Shown in pieces: positions 19,741-28,274 of a DNA stretch of 36,401 nt. Source of the stretch: Prorocentrum cordatum (lineage: Eukaryota > Sar > Dinophyceae > Prorocentrales > Prorocentraceae); assembly GCA_963575745.1 (NCBI GenBank), contig CAUYUJ010001423.1:65001-101401 (forward strand), in the 5' to 3' direction. Both the position numbers and the translations under genes were made by a program. A model generated the notes under the pieces. That model was not told the DNA's origin and ran no database searches. It was given only the letters and a program-made list of their open reading frames with translations. The number at the start of each line of letters is the position of its first letter. Position 1 is the stretch's first letter.

Positions 19741-19860
19741 GGGGATCGAGCCAGACATACCTAGATGCAGATACATCGAGGTAAATCCAGGCAAATTCAG
19801 GTAAATCGAGATATCTCCGGGTAAATCCAAGTAAATCGAGAGATCTCCAGGGAAATTTGG
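19741..19860. repeat. Exact 10-bp period minisatellite with phased AAAT
   Basis: Twelve consecutive decamers can be cut without a gap; the clearest eight are GTAAATCCAG, GCAAATTCAG, GTAAATCGAG, ATATCTCCGG, GTAAATCCAA, GTAAATCGAG, AGATCTCCAG and GGAAATTTGG. On minus the same DNA gives a 10-residue protein period (for example DLSIYLDLPG), but no other sign of a gene is present. Confidence 0.8.
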
Positions 19861-20030
19861 AGCAGTTCGCGGCCGCTCCAGCGCGAGTCGAAGGACGGCA
19901 GAAGTCGTTAAGCCTTTAACGAGCAAGACCCCTTCCTGTTTGTCGCTCATGTTGCCCCTGTCCTGGCCTCGTCTTGGGGGTGGGTGGGCTGCCCCTCAGA
20001 CGTTCGGTAGCAGCTCATGGGAGCCTTGCG

Positions 20031-20100
20031 TTAAGTTGGGCGTGTCCCTCTATACAGGAGGAATATCCAAAAATAGTCAAACATTGGCTGGGGACGATTT
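20031..20100. mobile_element. Small TIR element, copy 3, left part only
   Basis: TTAAGTTGGGCGTGTCCCTC followed by ACAGGAGGAATATCCAAAAA matches copy 2 for about 70 bp and then diverges. No right end follows directly. A candidate degraded right part lies at 22200-22283. The 8-mer GCCTTGCG precedes the left end (20023-20030). Confidence 0.75.
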
Positions 20101-20223
20101 TACCTAACAGCGAAGACTGATAGGTTTCTAGTAGGGTCAAAAGAGAGCATCATGACGCCCCAGGGGGGTCTGGGCGCGATCCGGGGGAGGATGCCGGGGA
20201 CTCTTTTTTTAGCAAACAGTAAC

Positions 20224-20571
20224 GCACTTCGTGGTCTTCGAGTTCCCAGAACTCCATTCCTGGGCATGATTTTGAATGCCCAGAGCCAACTGTAGGCCAC
20301 TTCGTGGTCTTCGAGTTCCCAGAACTCCATTCCTGGGCATGACTTTGAATGCCCGGAGCCAACTGTAGACCACTTCGTGGTCTTCGAGTTCCCAGAACTC
20401 CATTCTTGGGCATGATTTTGAATGCCCAGAGCCAACTGTAGGCCACTTCGTGGTCTTCGAGTTCCCAGAACTCCATTGCTGGGCATGATTTTGAATGCCC
20501 GGAGCCAACTGTAGGCCACTTCGTGTTCTTCGAGTTCCAATAACTCCATTCCCGGGCCACATTTTGAATGT
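20224..20571. repeat. 73-bp tandem array, about five units
   Basis: The word CACTTCGTG starts at 20225, 20298, 20371, 20444 and 20517, so the period is exactly 73 bp. Units differ by only a few bases except the last, which is divergent and partial. Each intact unit holds two small inverted repeats: GAGTTC-CCA-GAACTC and GGGCAT-8 nt-ATGCCC. Because 73 is not a multiple of three, one minus-strand reading passes through all three frames of the unit, and all three are open. Confidence 0.95.
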
Positions 20572-22050
20572 TGAGGCAGGCTGATGCTGAGGCTGAGGCA
20601 GGCTGAGGCTGAGGCAGGCTGAGGCTGAAGCCGAGGCTGAAGGCAGACTGAGGCTGAGGCTGAAGCAGGCTGAGGCTGAGGCTGAGGCTGAGGCTGAGGC
20701 AGGCTGATGCTGAGGCAGGCTGAGGCTGATGGGCTGAGGCTGAGGCGAGGCTGAAGGCAGAGGCTGAGGCAGGCTGAGGCTGAGGCAGGCTGAGGCTGAG
20801 GCTGAGGCTGAGGCTGAGGCTGAGCAGGCTGATGCTGAGGCAGGCTGAGGCTGAGGCTGAGGCTGATACAGGCTGAGGCTGAGGCAGGCTGAGGCTGAGG
20901 CCGAGGCTGAAGGCAGACTGAGGCTGAGGCTGAAGCAGGCTGAGGCTGAGGCTGAGGCAGGCTGAGGCTGAGGCTGAGGCAGGCTGATGCTGAGGCAGGC
21001 TGAGGCTGAGGCTGAGGCTGATGCAGGCTGAGGCTGAGGCAGGCTGAGGCTGAGGCCGAGGCTGAAGGCAGACTGAGGCTGAGGCTGAAGCAGGCTGAGG
21101 CTGAGGCTGAGGCAGGCTGAGGCTGAGGCTGAGGCAGGCTGATGCTGAGGCTGAGGCTGAGGCTGATGCAGGCTGAGGCTGAGGCAGGCTGAGGCTGAGG
21201 CCGAGGCTGAAGGCAGACTGAGGCTGAGGCTGAAGCAGGCTGAGGCTGAGGCTGAGGCAGGCTGAGGCTGAGGCTGAGGCAGGCTGATGCTGAGGCAGGC
21301 TGAGGCTGAGGCTGAGGCTCATGCAGGCTGAGGCTGAGGCAGGCGGAGGCTGAGCCGAGGCTGAGGCTGAGAGGCTGAAGCAGGCTGAGGCTGAGGCTGA
21401 GGCTGAGGCTGAGGCAGATGCTGAGGCAGGCTGAGGCTGAGCGAGGCTGATGCAGGCTGAGGCTGAGGCAGGCTGAGGCTGAGGCCGAGGCTGAAGGCAG
21501 ACTGAGGCTGAGGCTGAAGCAGGCTGAGGCTGAGGCTGAGGCAGGCTGAGGCTGAGGCTGAGGCAGGCTGATGCTGAGGCAGGCTGAGGCTGAGGCTGAG
21601 GGCTGATGCAGGCTGAGGCTGAGGCAGGCTGAGGCTGAGGCCGAGGCTGAAGGCAGACTGAGGCTGAGGCTGAAGCAGGCTGAGGCTGAGGCTGAGGCAG
21701 GCTGAGGCTGAGGCTGAGGCAGGCTGATGCTGAGGCAGGCTGAGGCTGAGGCTGAGGCTGATGAGCAGGCTGAGGCTGAGGCCTGAGGCTGAGGCCGAGG
21801 CTGAGAGGCAGGCTGAGGCAGGCTGAGGCTGAAGGCTGAGGCTGAGGCTGAAGCAGGCTGAGGCTGAGGCTGAGGCAGGCTGAGGCTGAGGCTGAGGCAG
21901 GCTGATGCTGAGGCAGGCTGAGGCTGAGGCTGAGGCTGATGCAGGCTGAGGCTGAGGCAGGCTGAGGCTGAGGCCGAGGCTGAAGGCAGACTGAGGCTGA
22001 GGCTGAGGCAGGCTGAGGCTGAGGCTGAGGCAGGCTGAGGCTGAGGCTGT
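20572..22050. repeat. GGCTGA-type minisatellite with about 150-bp higher-order units
   Basis: Nearly 1.5 kb is built from GGCTGA, CAGGCTGA and TGCTGA steps. A marker word, AGGCAGACTG, recurs at 20641, 20911, 21066, 21211, 21495, 21651 and 21983, giving spacings of 145-156 bp or near doubles. The array therefore grew by duplicating blocks. Minus-strand frames of 390 and 254 residues (Ser-Ala-Leu-Pro-Gln repeats) come from it and are not supported as proteins. Confidence 0.95.
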
Positions 22051-22199
22051 TACTGCGACTGCCGTTGCCACTGCGACTGTCATCGCGAATGCGACTACGA
22101 CTGCGAGAACAGCAGAATTCTACAACTGGATTCTCATCTGAATCTTAAGGGGAATGCTTCTAGATATGCTCCTACACATCGCTGTTAGGTTGCTTTGCC

Positions 22200-22291
22200 G
22201 TGATAATTTCTACATTTTTGATTATTTTCGAATCTTGTCCGACTTTCTTTTTCATGTATGGAAATCGTCGTCCAAAATCCTATGCCTTGCG
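22200..22291. mobile_element. Candidate degraded right part of TIR copy 3, with matching 8-mer
   Basis: The T-rich segment TTTTTGATTATTTTCGAATC and the 13-mer TCGTCCAAAATCC resemble the right half of copy 6 (30005-30017). The terminal GCCCGACCTAA is absent. Three bases later comes GCCTTGCG (22284-22291), the same 8-mer that precedes the left part at 20023-20030. The combination suggests one insertion split by the arrays; the sequence evidence is short. Confidence 0.35.
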
Positions 22292-22605
22292 TGTCCTGGA
22301 AAAGTCCCGGCTTTCGAGTGCATGAGCGTGCGCTAGTGTCCTGACCCGAAAGGAGGTTGTTTTTTCCAGGGTCCGCCGATCACCTGGGTCATCGGGCCCG
22401 CCCGCACCCCCCCTTGGGGGTAACCTGGCCACCTTGTCGGCTGCGCATGTCGGTTGCGAAAGGCCCGAGGGGGGTGCGCAATGCTGGTGCGCGCGGTCAT
22501 AAGCGAGAAGGTCAGCTTATCTGCCAGTCCCTCCCTCCTCCTCGCCAGACAGGTGGATTATCGCCGAACATTTGACCAACAGGGTTTCAAGCCGCGAACG
22601 ACCTG
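22292..22605. other. Unique stretch with a candidate splice acceptor
   Basis: CTGAC at 22341-22345, a T-run, then TTTTTTCCAG ending at 22369 have the layout of a branch point and 3' splice site. No coding domain was recognised downstream. Confidence 0.3.
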
Positions 22606-22735
22606 TGTGCGCCGTACCGCGCTGGCGCCTTCGAGGCGTCGCCGATCCTCACGGCGCACATGTAGTCTTCAGTCCCCCAGGGCCGAATAACTTTGCACCC
22701 TACAGCGCTGGAGCGGGGCCTGATGGTCAGAGCAG
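22606..22735. repeat. Dispersed structured repeat, copy 1 (hairpin plus GCGCTGGAGC block)
   Basis: TGTGCGCCGT (22606-22615) pairs exactly with ACGGCGCACA (22651-22660) around a GC-rich loop containing CGAGGCGTCGCCGATCCTCA. A block CAGGGCCGAATAACTTTGCA then CCCTACAGCGCTGGAGC follows. The same order of parts is present at 28859-28980. Confidence 0.65.
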
Positions 22736-23289
22736 AAAAAGGTGCCCATACCTCTACCCTTCCCTCATTTTCACTTTTTTCGGCCTCCTGGGCGGCCCTC
22801 GTCGCCACCGCTGGATTCGCCTCGAAATCCTGGTCATGACGCACCCTGGTAGAGGTCCAGGGAGTAGCGGTATCGGTACCTATGGGTTTCCCCAGATGGG
22901 GAGCCCAGGCAGGATGCGGTGCACTGTTTTCAAGCCAGCGGTGCAGAGGGTCCTCAAGCGCGCAGCAAATGGAGGTACCAATTGCGATCGAGCATTGTCG
23001 ATGGCGCAGCGCACAAAGCGTCGCACGCTGCCACATGCAGGCGATGGGCGGGTTAGAGGAACAGTAAGCCCGAGGGGTGCGGTGCACTTTCGCCGTCCTA
23101 GTGCACGCTACTGTGCGGCATGTGCGTGCGACTGAGCGGCATGTGCGTGCGTGCATGTGCGGCCCCTGCGAGCCTCAGAACGAAAGTGAGCACTACAGAA
23201 ACGAGCAGTACGGAAACGAGCCCGGAGTGCGAGAGCTGCGGCAGGCCACGGCCGCGTTTGCCTGCCGTCCACCCCCGCGCCCGCCCCCA
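22736..23289. other. Unique stretch with CGGTGCAC and GTGCGTGCG words
   Basis: TGCGGTGCACTGTTTTC (about 22915) and GTGCGGTGCACTTTCGC (about 23078) resemble TACGGTGCATAGTTTTC of the palindrome at 28909. A small tandem CGGCATGTGCGTGCG unit lies at about 23114-23156. No gene was recognised; minus frames (189 and 274 residues) are unassigned. Confidence 0.4.
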
Positions 23290-23339
23290 TCGGCCGCCCA
23301 GGCGTTCGCCAGGAGGGGGGAGGCGACCTGCCGGTGCAC
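23290..23339. repeat. 50-bp dispersed repeat, copy 1
   Basis: The segment from CGGCCGCCCAGGCGTTCGCC to CCGGTGCACC matches 23681-23730 at 45 of 50 positions, 391 bp apart in direct orientation. On minus both encode the peptide pattern RLPPPGExLGGR within one 274-residue frame of unknown meaning. Confidence 0.8.
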
Positions 23340-23680
23340 CCCCCGAAAACGCCACGCCGCGAATGGTCCTCACCGTCATCCTGCCCCTCCCGCTCCCGCT
23401 CCTCCGTTCCTGCCCGGCCTCCTCCTGCTCCTCGTGGCTTCCCTCGCGGCCCCCCCGCCCTGGCCGAAGGCTCCCAATGGGGGAGGCCTTGGGCCGAGAG
23501 CCCCCCGCAGGACGCTGCGTGGCCGTGGAGGGCCGCGGACTGCCGACGACGAGGCGGACCGTCCAGCCGGTGCGCTCGTCGGCGACGGTGCCGGGGAGCT
23601 GAGGCCAGTCGTCAGCCCGAGTCCAAACCATCGCCCGCAGAGCGCCGCGGGGAGCGAGGCCTCCTGCCCGCCCCCCCCCC

Positions 23681-23730
23681 CGGCCGCCCAGGCCTTCGCC
23701 AGGAGGGGGGAGACGATCGGCCGGTACACC
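23681..23730. repeat. 50-bp dispersed repeat, copy 2
   Basis: Starts CGGCCGCCCAGGCCTTCGCC and ends CCGGTACACC. It is the partner of 23290-23339. The sequence between the copies (23340-23680) is GC-rich and holds no recognised gene. Confidence 0.8.
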
Positions 23731-23744
23731 GCCGCCACGCTCAA

Positions 23745-24073
23745 GGAGCCTCCTCTCCTCTCCTCGTCCGCCTCTCCCTCCCCTCGTCCCCCTCTCCTCG
23801 TCCTCTCCTCGCTCCTCGCTCCTCGTCCTCCCCTCTCCTCGCTCCTCGTCCTCTCCTCCCCTCTCCTCGTCCTCTCCTCGTCCTCTCCTCCCCCTCTCCT
23901 CGTCCATTCCTCTCCTCTTCATCCTCGTCCTCTCCTCGTCCTCGCTTCGCGCTTCCTTGGCTCTGCGCTCTCTGTCGTGTCTGCTGTCTCTGCTGCCTCT
24001 CTGTCTCTCTGCCTCTCTGTTTCCCTGTCTCCGTCTCCTTCTCCCTCTCTCTCTTCCTCTCCCTCTCTCTCTC

Positions 24074-24104
<31 letters not shown>

Positions 24105-24140
24105 CCCTCTCTCTCTCTCTCTCCTTCTCTCCTCTTTTGC
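23745..24140 (+). repeat. Pyrimidine-rich satellite: CTCGT/CCTCT then CT repeats
   Basis: The left part is built of TCCTCTCCTCG units (23745-23945). The right part (24000-24135) is CTCT with CCCT interruptions. A short unique bridge lies at about 23945-24000. From 24141 to 24610 I see no gene. Confidence 0.9.
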
Positions 24141-24610
24141 TTCCTCAATCCTTTGTCTTTCTCCTTGCTTGCGTGCACGTATTTCCTCGCTGCGCTTGTT
24201 TCTGCTCCACCCCAGAAGAATGCTCGCTGCCAGCCTGCTGGTCCGCAGTGGAACGCCGCACGGCCCCGCCAGGATCCTGGTCAGCAGGACCCTGCCAGGA
24301 CCCTTCCAGGACTTGCCACATCACCCGTTCGGGGTCTTGAGGCCCCCACTGAGTGTCCGGGGGGCATCGTGAAAGACTTTGGGATCGTCTTAGGCCGGCT
24401 TTCGCTGTCTTGTTGCTGTCTCGGGGAGGTCCTTGGCCGTCTTGTGCGGGTCACAGGGATGTGCTTGGCTGCCTCGAGCTCGCTTCGGCGCCTCCTGGGA
24501 AGCGGTAGGAAAATCATGCCCAGGGCGGCGAGGAAGCTTGTGTAGAACCATCACAGACAATGCAAGGTTACACCCAAATGCTGTCAGACCAGTCTTGTTG
24601 TGACCACCTT

Positions 24611-24800
24611 CTCCCTCGTCCACTGCTCCACTTCCCCCCCCCCCCTCGCCACCCTCTCCCTCCTACACTGCTCCATCTCCTCCATTTCCTCCCACCTTCG
24701 CCTCCCTCTCCCTCCTCCACTGCTCCATCTCCTCCACTGCTCCATCTCCTCAACCGCCCCCCTCCTCGACCACCTTCTCCCTCCTCCGCTGCTCCATATC
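24611..24800 (+). repeat. CACTGCTCCATCTCCTC minisatellite
   Basis: The word CACTGCTCCA with a CTCCTC filler occurs at about 24619, 24666, 24717 and 24734, with a variant CGCTGCTCCA at 24786. Spacing is irregular. Surrounding sequence is C- and T-rich. Confidence 0.75.
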
Positions 24801-25394
24801 CGCCCGCCTTCCCCCCCTCCCGCTCCGCCTCCCGAGAGCTCCGGGGTCCCGCTGCCGCTTCGTGTGTCTCGTTCCCGGTCGCCCCCGGTCCCTGTCCGCG
24901 GCGTACCTTTTCCTGTGCAAGCTCTTCGGCACCGCCTGCACCCCGGGCTCCGCCCGCTCCGGCCGCCTGAGGCCCCGCCTTCCTGTGCCCTGTCTCCCTA
25001 ATTAAAGCTGTGCGTAGCCCGCCTAGCTTTTATCGGAAGAGGTTCGCTCTCGCCCCGCAGACCAAAAAGTGTGTCTCGTTCCCGGTCACGCCGCCTTGCG
25101 CTGGAGCGCGGTCCGTGTGCTCTGCTCCCGGGAGCCTGGGCTGCAGCACGCCCCCGGAAGGCCTTCACGGTCTGAGGAGGCCACCGTCCCTCCGCCCTCC
25201 TCCGCGGCCGCCCGGAGCCCCCCATTTTCTGCTTCTCGTGCCGTGCGTGGGTTGGCGGTATAGTGGCCTCGTGCTGCCCCGCTGACCTGCGCTTCCGCGC
25301 GCTAGGCCCGCGACCACAGGATTTTTTCGATGGAGCGCGCCTTCCCTTCACCCCGTTCTCCTGCACGATCCACTTCCTCACCTCCTTCCCTCCA
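24801..25394. other. GC-rich stretch with a 19-bp direct repeat
   Basis: GTGTGTCTCGTTCCCGGTC is found exactly at 24862-24880 and 25069-25087. No gene was recognised between or around the copies. Confidence 0.5.
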
Positions 25395-25945
25395 TTCTTT
25401 TGTCCCTCCTCTCCTCTCCTCTCCTCTCCTCTCCCCTCCCCTCCCCTCCCCTCCTCTCCTCTCCTCTCCTCTCCTCTCCTCTCCTCTCTCTCTCCTCTCT
25501 CTCTCTCCTCTCCTCTCTCCTCTCCTCCCTCCTCCTCTCCTCTCCTCTCCTCTCCTCTCCTCTCCTCTCTCTCCTCTCCCTGTCTCCTCTCCCTGTCTCC
25601 TCTCCTCTCCTCTCCTCTCCTCTGCTCTGCTCTCCTCTCCTCTCTCTCCTCTCCTCTCCTCTCCTCTCCTCTCCTCCTCTCCTCTCCTCTCCTCTCCTCT
25701 CCTCTCCTCTCTTCTCCCCTCCCCTCCCCTCCCCTCCTGTCCTCTCCTCCTCCTCTCCTCTCCCCTCCCCTCCCCCCCCTCCCCTCCCCTCCCCTCCCCT
25801 CCTCTCCTCTCCTCTCTCCTCTCCTCTCCTCCTCTCCTCTCCTCTCTCTCCTCCTCTCTCTCCTCTCATCTCCTCTCCTCTCCTCTCCTCTCCTCTCCTC
25901 TCCTCTCCTCTCCTCTCCTCCTCTCTCTCCTCTCCTCTCCCTCAC
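25395..25945 (+). repeat. CTCCT pentanucleotide satellite, about 550 bp
   Basis: CTCCT units dominate, with CCCCT, CTCTCTCC and CCTGTCTCCT variants. The 303- to 594-residue frames crossing it (Leu/Ser/Pro on plus, Arg/Glu/Gly on minus) are artefacts. From 25946 to 26094 the sequence stays pyrimidine-rich; CCCAGGTCCACCCCGACC occurs at about 26056 and again at 26181. Confidence 0.96.
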
Positions 25946-26094
25946 CTCTCTCCCTCCCCTTCCCAGCCCTCCTCCCTTACCTCCCCGTTCTCTCTTTCCC
26001 TCCCTCCTTTCCTCACCCTTGCCCGCGCCCTTTCCTCGGCTTCCTCACCCTCCCCCCAGGTCCACCCCGACCTGCTTCTTCTCCTCCTCATCCC

Positions 26095-26190
26095 TCCCCC
26101 TCCTCCTCCTCCTCCTCCTCCTCCTCCTCCTTCTCCTCCTCCTCCTCCTCCGCCCTCAACCTCCTCCTCCTCCTTCTCCCCCAGGTCCAC
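26095..26190 (+). repeat. CCT array
   Basis: CCTCCTCCT with CTT and CCGCC interruptions. It sits between the two CCCAGGTCCACCCCGACC copies, so the array may have been duplicated together with this border. Confidence 0.92.
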
Positions 26191-26582
26191 CCCGACCTTG
26201 TTCTTCTCCTCCTCTCGCTCCTCGCCTCGTTGCCGTTTTGACCGTGGCAGGAGCCCTACTCTTTCCAGAGCGTCATGGAGGCGAGCCCGCCTCCCCCCTC
26301 CGTGGCCGAAGGGCCCACCTTCTGGGCATCGCCTCTTGCCGGCACGTGGGGGGCACGAGGCTTATTGGGCACGTTCGTCGGGGAACAAGCAATGACATAA
26401 GCAGAAAGACTCCGAGGTCCGGGCAGACTTCTCGGGTCGGCGCTGGACTCCCTCCCTGGCGCGCGGAGCGCGCCAGGGCCGGCGCCGGTGGCGCCGCCAG
26501 GGGGCCCCAGCGCCGATCCGAGGAGTCCGCGCGGACTTCCAGTTCTTATGTTTATGTCATTGTTTGTTCCCTTGTTTCGTCC

Positions 26583-26782
26583 ATGCGCAGCCCCTCGTGG
26601 ACCATCACCTCTCGGTGCTGTTCTTCGCGCTCGCGTCTTCATCATGTCAATGCCTGCGGCAGACGAGAACTGGAGGCGCCGATTTTGTTCATTTGGCTCG
26701 TATGCGCAGCCCCTCGTAGACCATCATCTCCTGCTGCTGTTCCTCGCGCTCGCTTCTTTATCATGCAGGTGTCTGCGGCAAA
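26583..26782. repeat. 119-bp tandem duplication, two units
   Basis: ATGCGCAGCCCCTCGT starts at 26583 and 26702. Similarity extends about 80 bp in each unit at roughly 80 percent. On minus each unit begins an ATG frame (M-M/I-K, then RAR.TA....DG.RGAAH), so the amino acids are partly kept between units. No known domain. From 26191 to 26582 I see no gene. Confidence 0.75.
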
Positions 26783-26884
26783 TCCGCCGCGGGGCCAGCG
26801 AAGCACTCCGTGGAGCGATTCTTCAAGCACCGTCCAAAAGGCTGATGCATGTGACACCTCTCGTCTCCATTACTTGATCAGCTC

Positions 26885-27095
26885 TGCTGGGGCCTGTTTG
26901 GCCGTTTTGGGGCTATCTTGGGCTCCTGTGGGGCAGCCTTGGGGGTTCCTTGATGCCCCCTTGGGTCGTCTTGGGCCGTATTGGGGCCACCTTGGGCTAC
27001 ATTGGGGTTTATTGGGGCCTCATCGGGCGGTCTTGGGGCTCTCTTGACCGTCTAGGGTGTCTCTTGTGGCCGTCCCGTCTTGAGGCCCTTTCGGG
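26885..27095 (+). repeat. G-rich 12-bp minisatellite, array C
   Basis: Units such as TTGGGGCTATCT, TTGGGGCCACCT and TTGGGGTTTATT recur every 11-13 bp. Same unit and strand as the other three arrays. From 27096 to 27399 the sequence is unique with a short GGCGACGGCGACGACGACGG run. Confidence 0.7.
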
Positions 27096-27407
27096 TCGTC
27101 TCCTGTCGCTGAGGAGGCCCCTCACAAACATGGCATGTGCGGGGGTATCATCATGGTCAATCTCAAGGCACGAACTACACACAGTTCGTGTCGTGCTGCT
27201 AGCAACAGATCTGCTGGCGGCGACGGCGGCGACGACGACGGCGGTAAACTTGTTCTTTTGCTCCGCACGCCCGTGCAGGCCGCCTCTGGCGCGACTCGCA
27301 CGGCCACCTGGCTCGCGAGGCTCTTGACGATCTGGGAGCCATCCGGGATATTCGGCAGACCGTGTGGCCTCGCTTCTGCCTCACTTCCTCCCCCCTCCTG
27401 CCTAGAA

Positions 27408-27564
27408 TTAGGTCGGGCCTGTTCCCCTACAGGGGGATTTTCGACGAAAAGTAAAACATACACCAAAAATGCCCCAGACCATTTTTGGAGTATTTGGATC
27501 ATTTTTGGGGTATTTTTTTATCTTTCGTCGAAAATCCCCCTGTAGGGGTACAGGCCCGACTTAA
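27408..27564. mobile_element. Small TIR element, copy 4 (157 bp), best preserved
   Basis: The left arm GGTCGGGCCTGTTCCCCTAC, continuing through CAGGGGGATTTTCGACGAAA, is mirrored almost perfectly by the right arm ending GTACAGGCCCGACTTAA. More than 40 bp pair. The 8-mer GCCTAGAA stands exactly at both sides (27400-27407 and 27565-27572): a perfect target-site duplication. The interior differs from the other copies, so it is a sister subfamily and the youngest insertion here. No coding capacity. Confidence 0.93.
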
Positions 27565-27572
27565 GCCTAGAA

Positions 27573-28266
27573 ACGTTCAAACGCTCCACCGGTTCAGGTC
27601 GACCAGTGGCCCTAGCTGGACGAAGAGCCCCACGTCTCAACCTGGCCCTGCAACGCCAGAAGAAGCCTGGAAGGTTTGGGGGTGAAAGCATGGGGTCAGA
27701 GAGCTTCCGTCCAGTGCCCCCCTGGGAGGATCCCCCTTCAACGCCTCCCGCATCCTCCGCCGTCCCTGCCCCGTCCCTCCCTCCCTTTCTCCCGCCGCTT
27801 CCCCGCGCTTCTCCTCCCCGCTCGCCCCCCCTCAGAGGTCGGCGCCCGGACCCCTCCCGGGGTGCGCCGTGGCCAGAGTCTCGAGGCGTCTCGGGCCGTG
27901 CCGACGGGGCGCTCCAGGAGGGCCTTCGGTGCACCGGGGGCTCGATCGCCGCCACCGCCGCCGCCGCCCCCGCCGCCGCCGTCGCCCGTCGGGTCCCCCG
28001 GCGCTCCTCCGTCGGCCGTGGGCCGTCGGTCGTCGCTCCGTCGGGCGTCCGCCGCGCGTCGTCGCCGCCGCGGGCGCGTCCTCCGCGCGCGGCCCGGGCC
28101 CGAGGCGGCGTCCGCTCCCTCGCGCGCGCGCGCGGCGGGCCCATTTTCCCCCACCGCCGCGCCGCGCCCCCGGGGCGCCCAGCGGCGGCTCGCGGGGAGG
28201 CGCGGGCCGAGGCGCCGTGGGGCTCGTGGGGGGTCGGGCGAGGAGGCCTCGAGAGCCAAAGAGGAC
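27573..28266. other. Very GC-rich stretch between TIR copies 4 and 5
   Basis: Five or six frames are open at once for 150-260 residues, which reflects composition. A short GCC run (about 27950-27985) and a CG-dense block (28100-28140) are present. No domain was recognised on either strand. Confidence 0.45.
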
Positions 28267-28274
28267 CCCTGACA

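Noticed and set aside
20150-22083. Ser-Ala-Leu-Pro-Gln repeat proteins on minus
   Set aside because: They coincide exactly with the GGCTGA array, need a frame change between two pieces, and have no non-repeat domain.
25263-27047. 594-residue plus open frame
   Set aside because: The body is the CTCCT satellite and CCT array; a five-base unit gives long open readings in several frames by composition.
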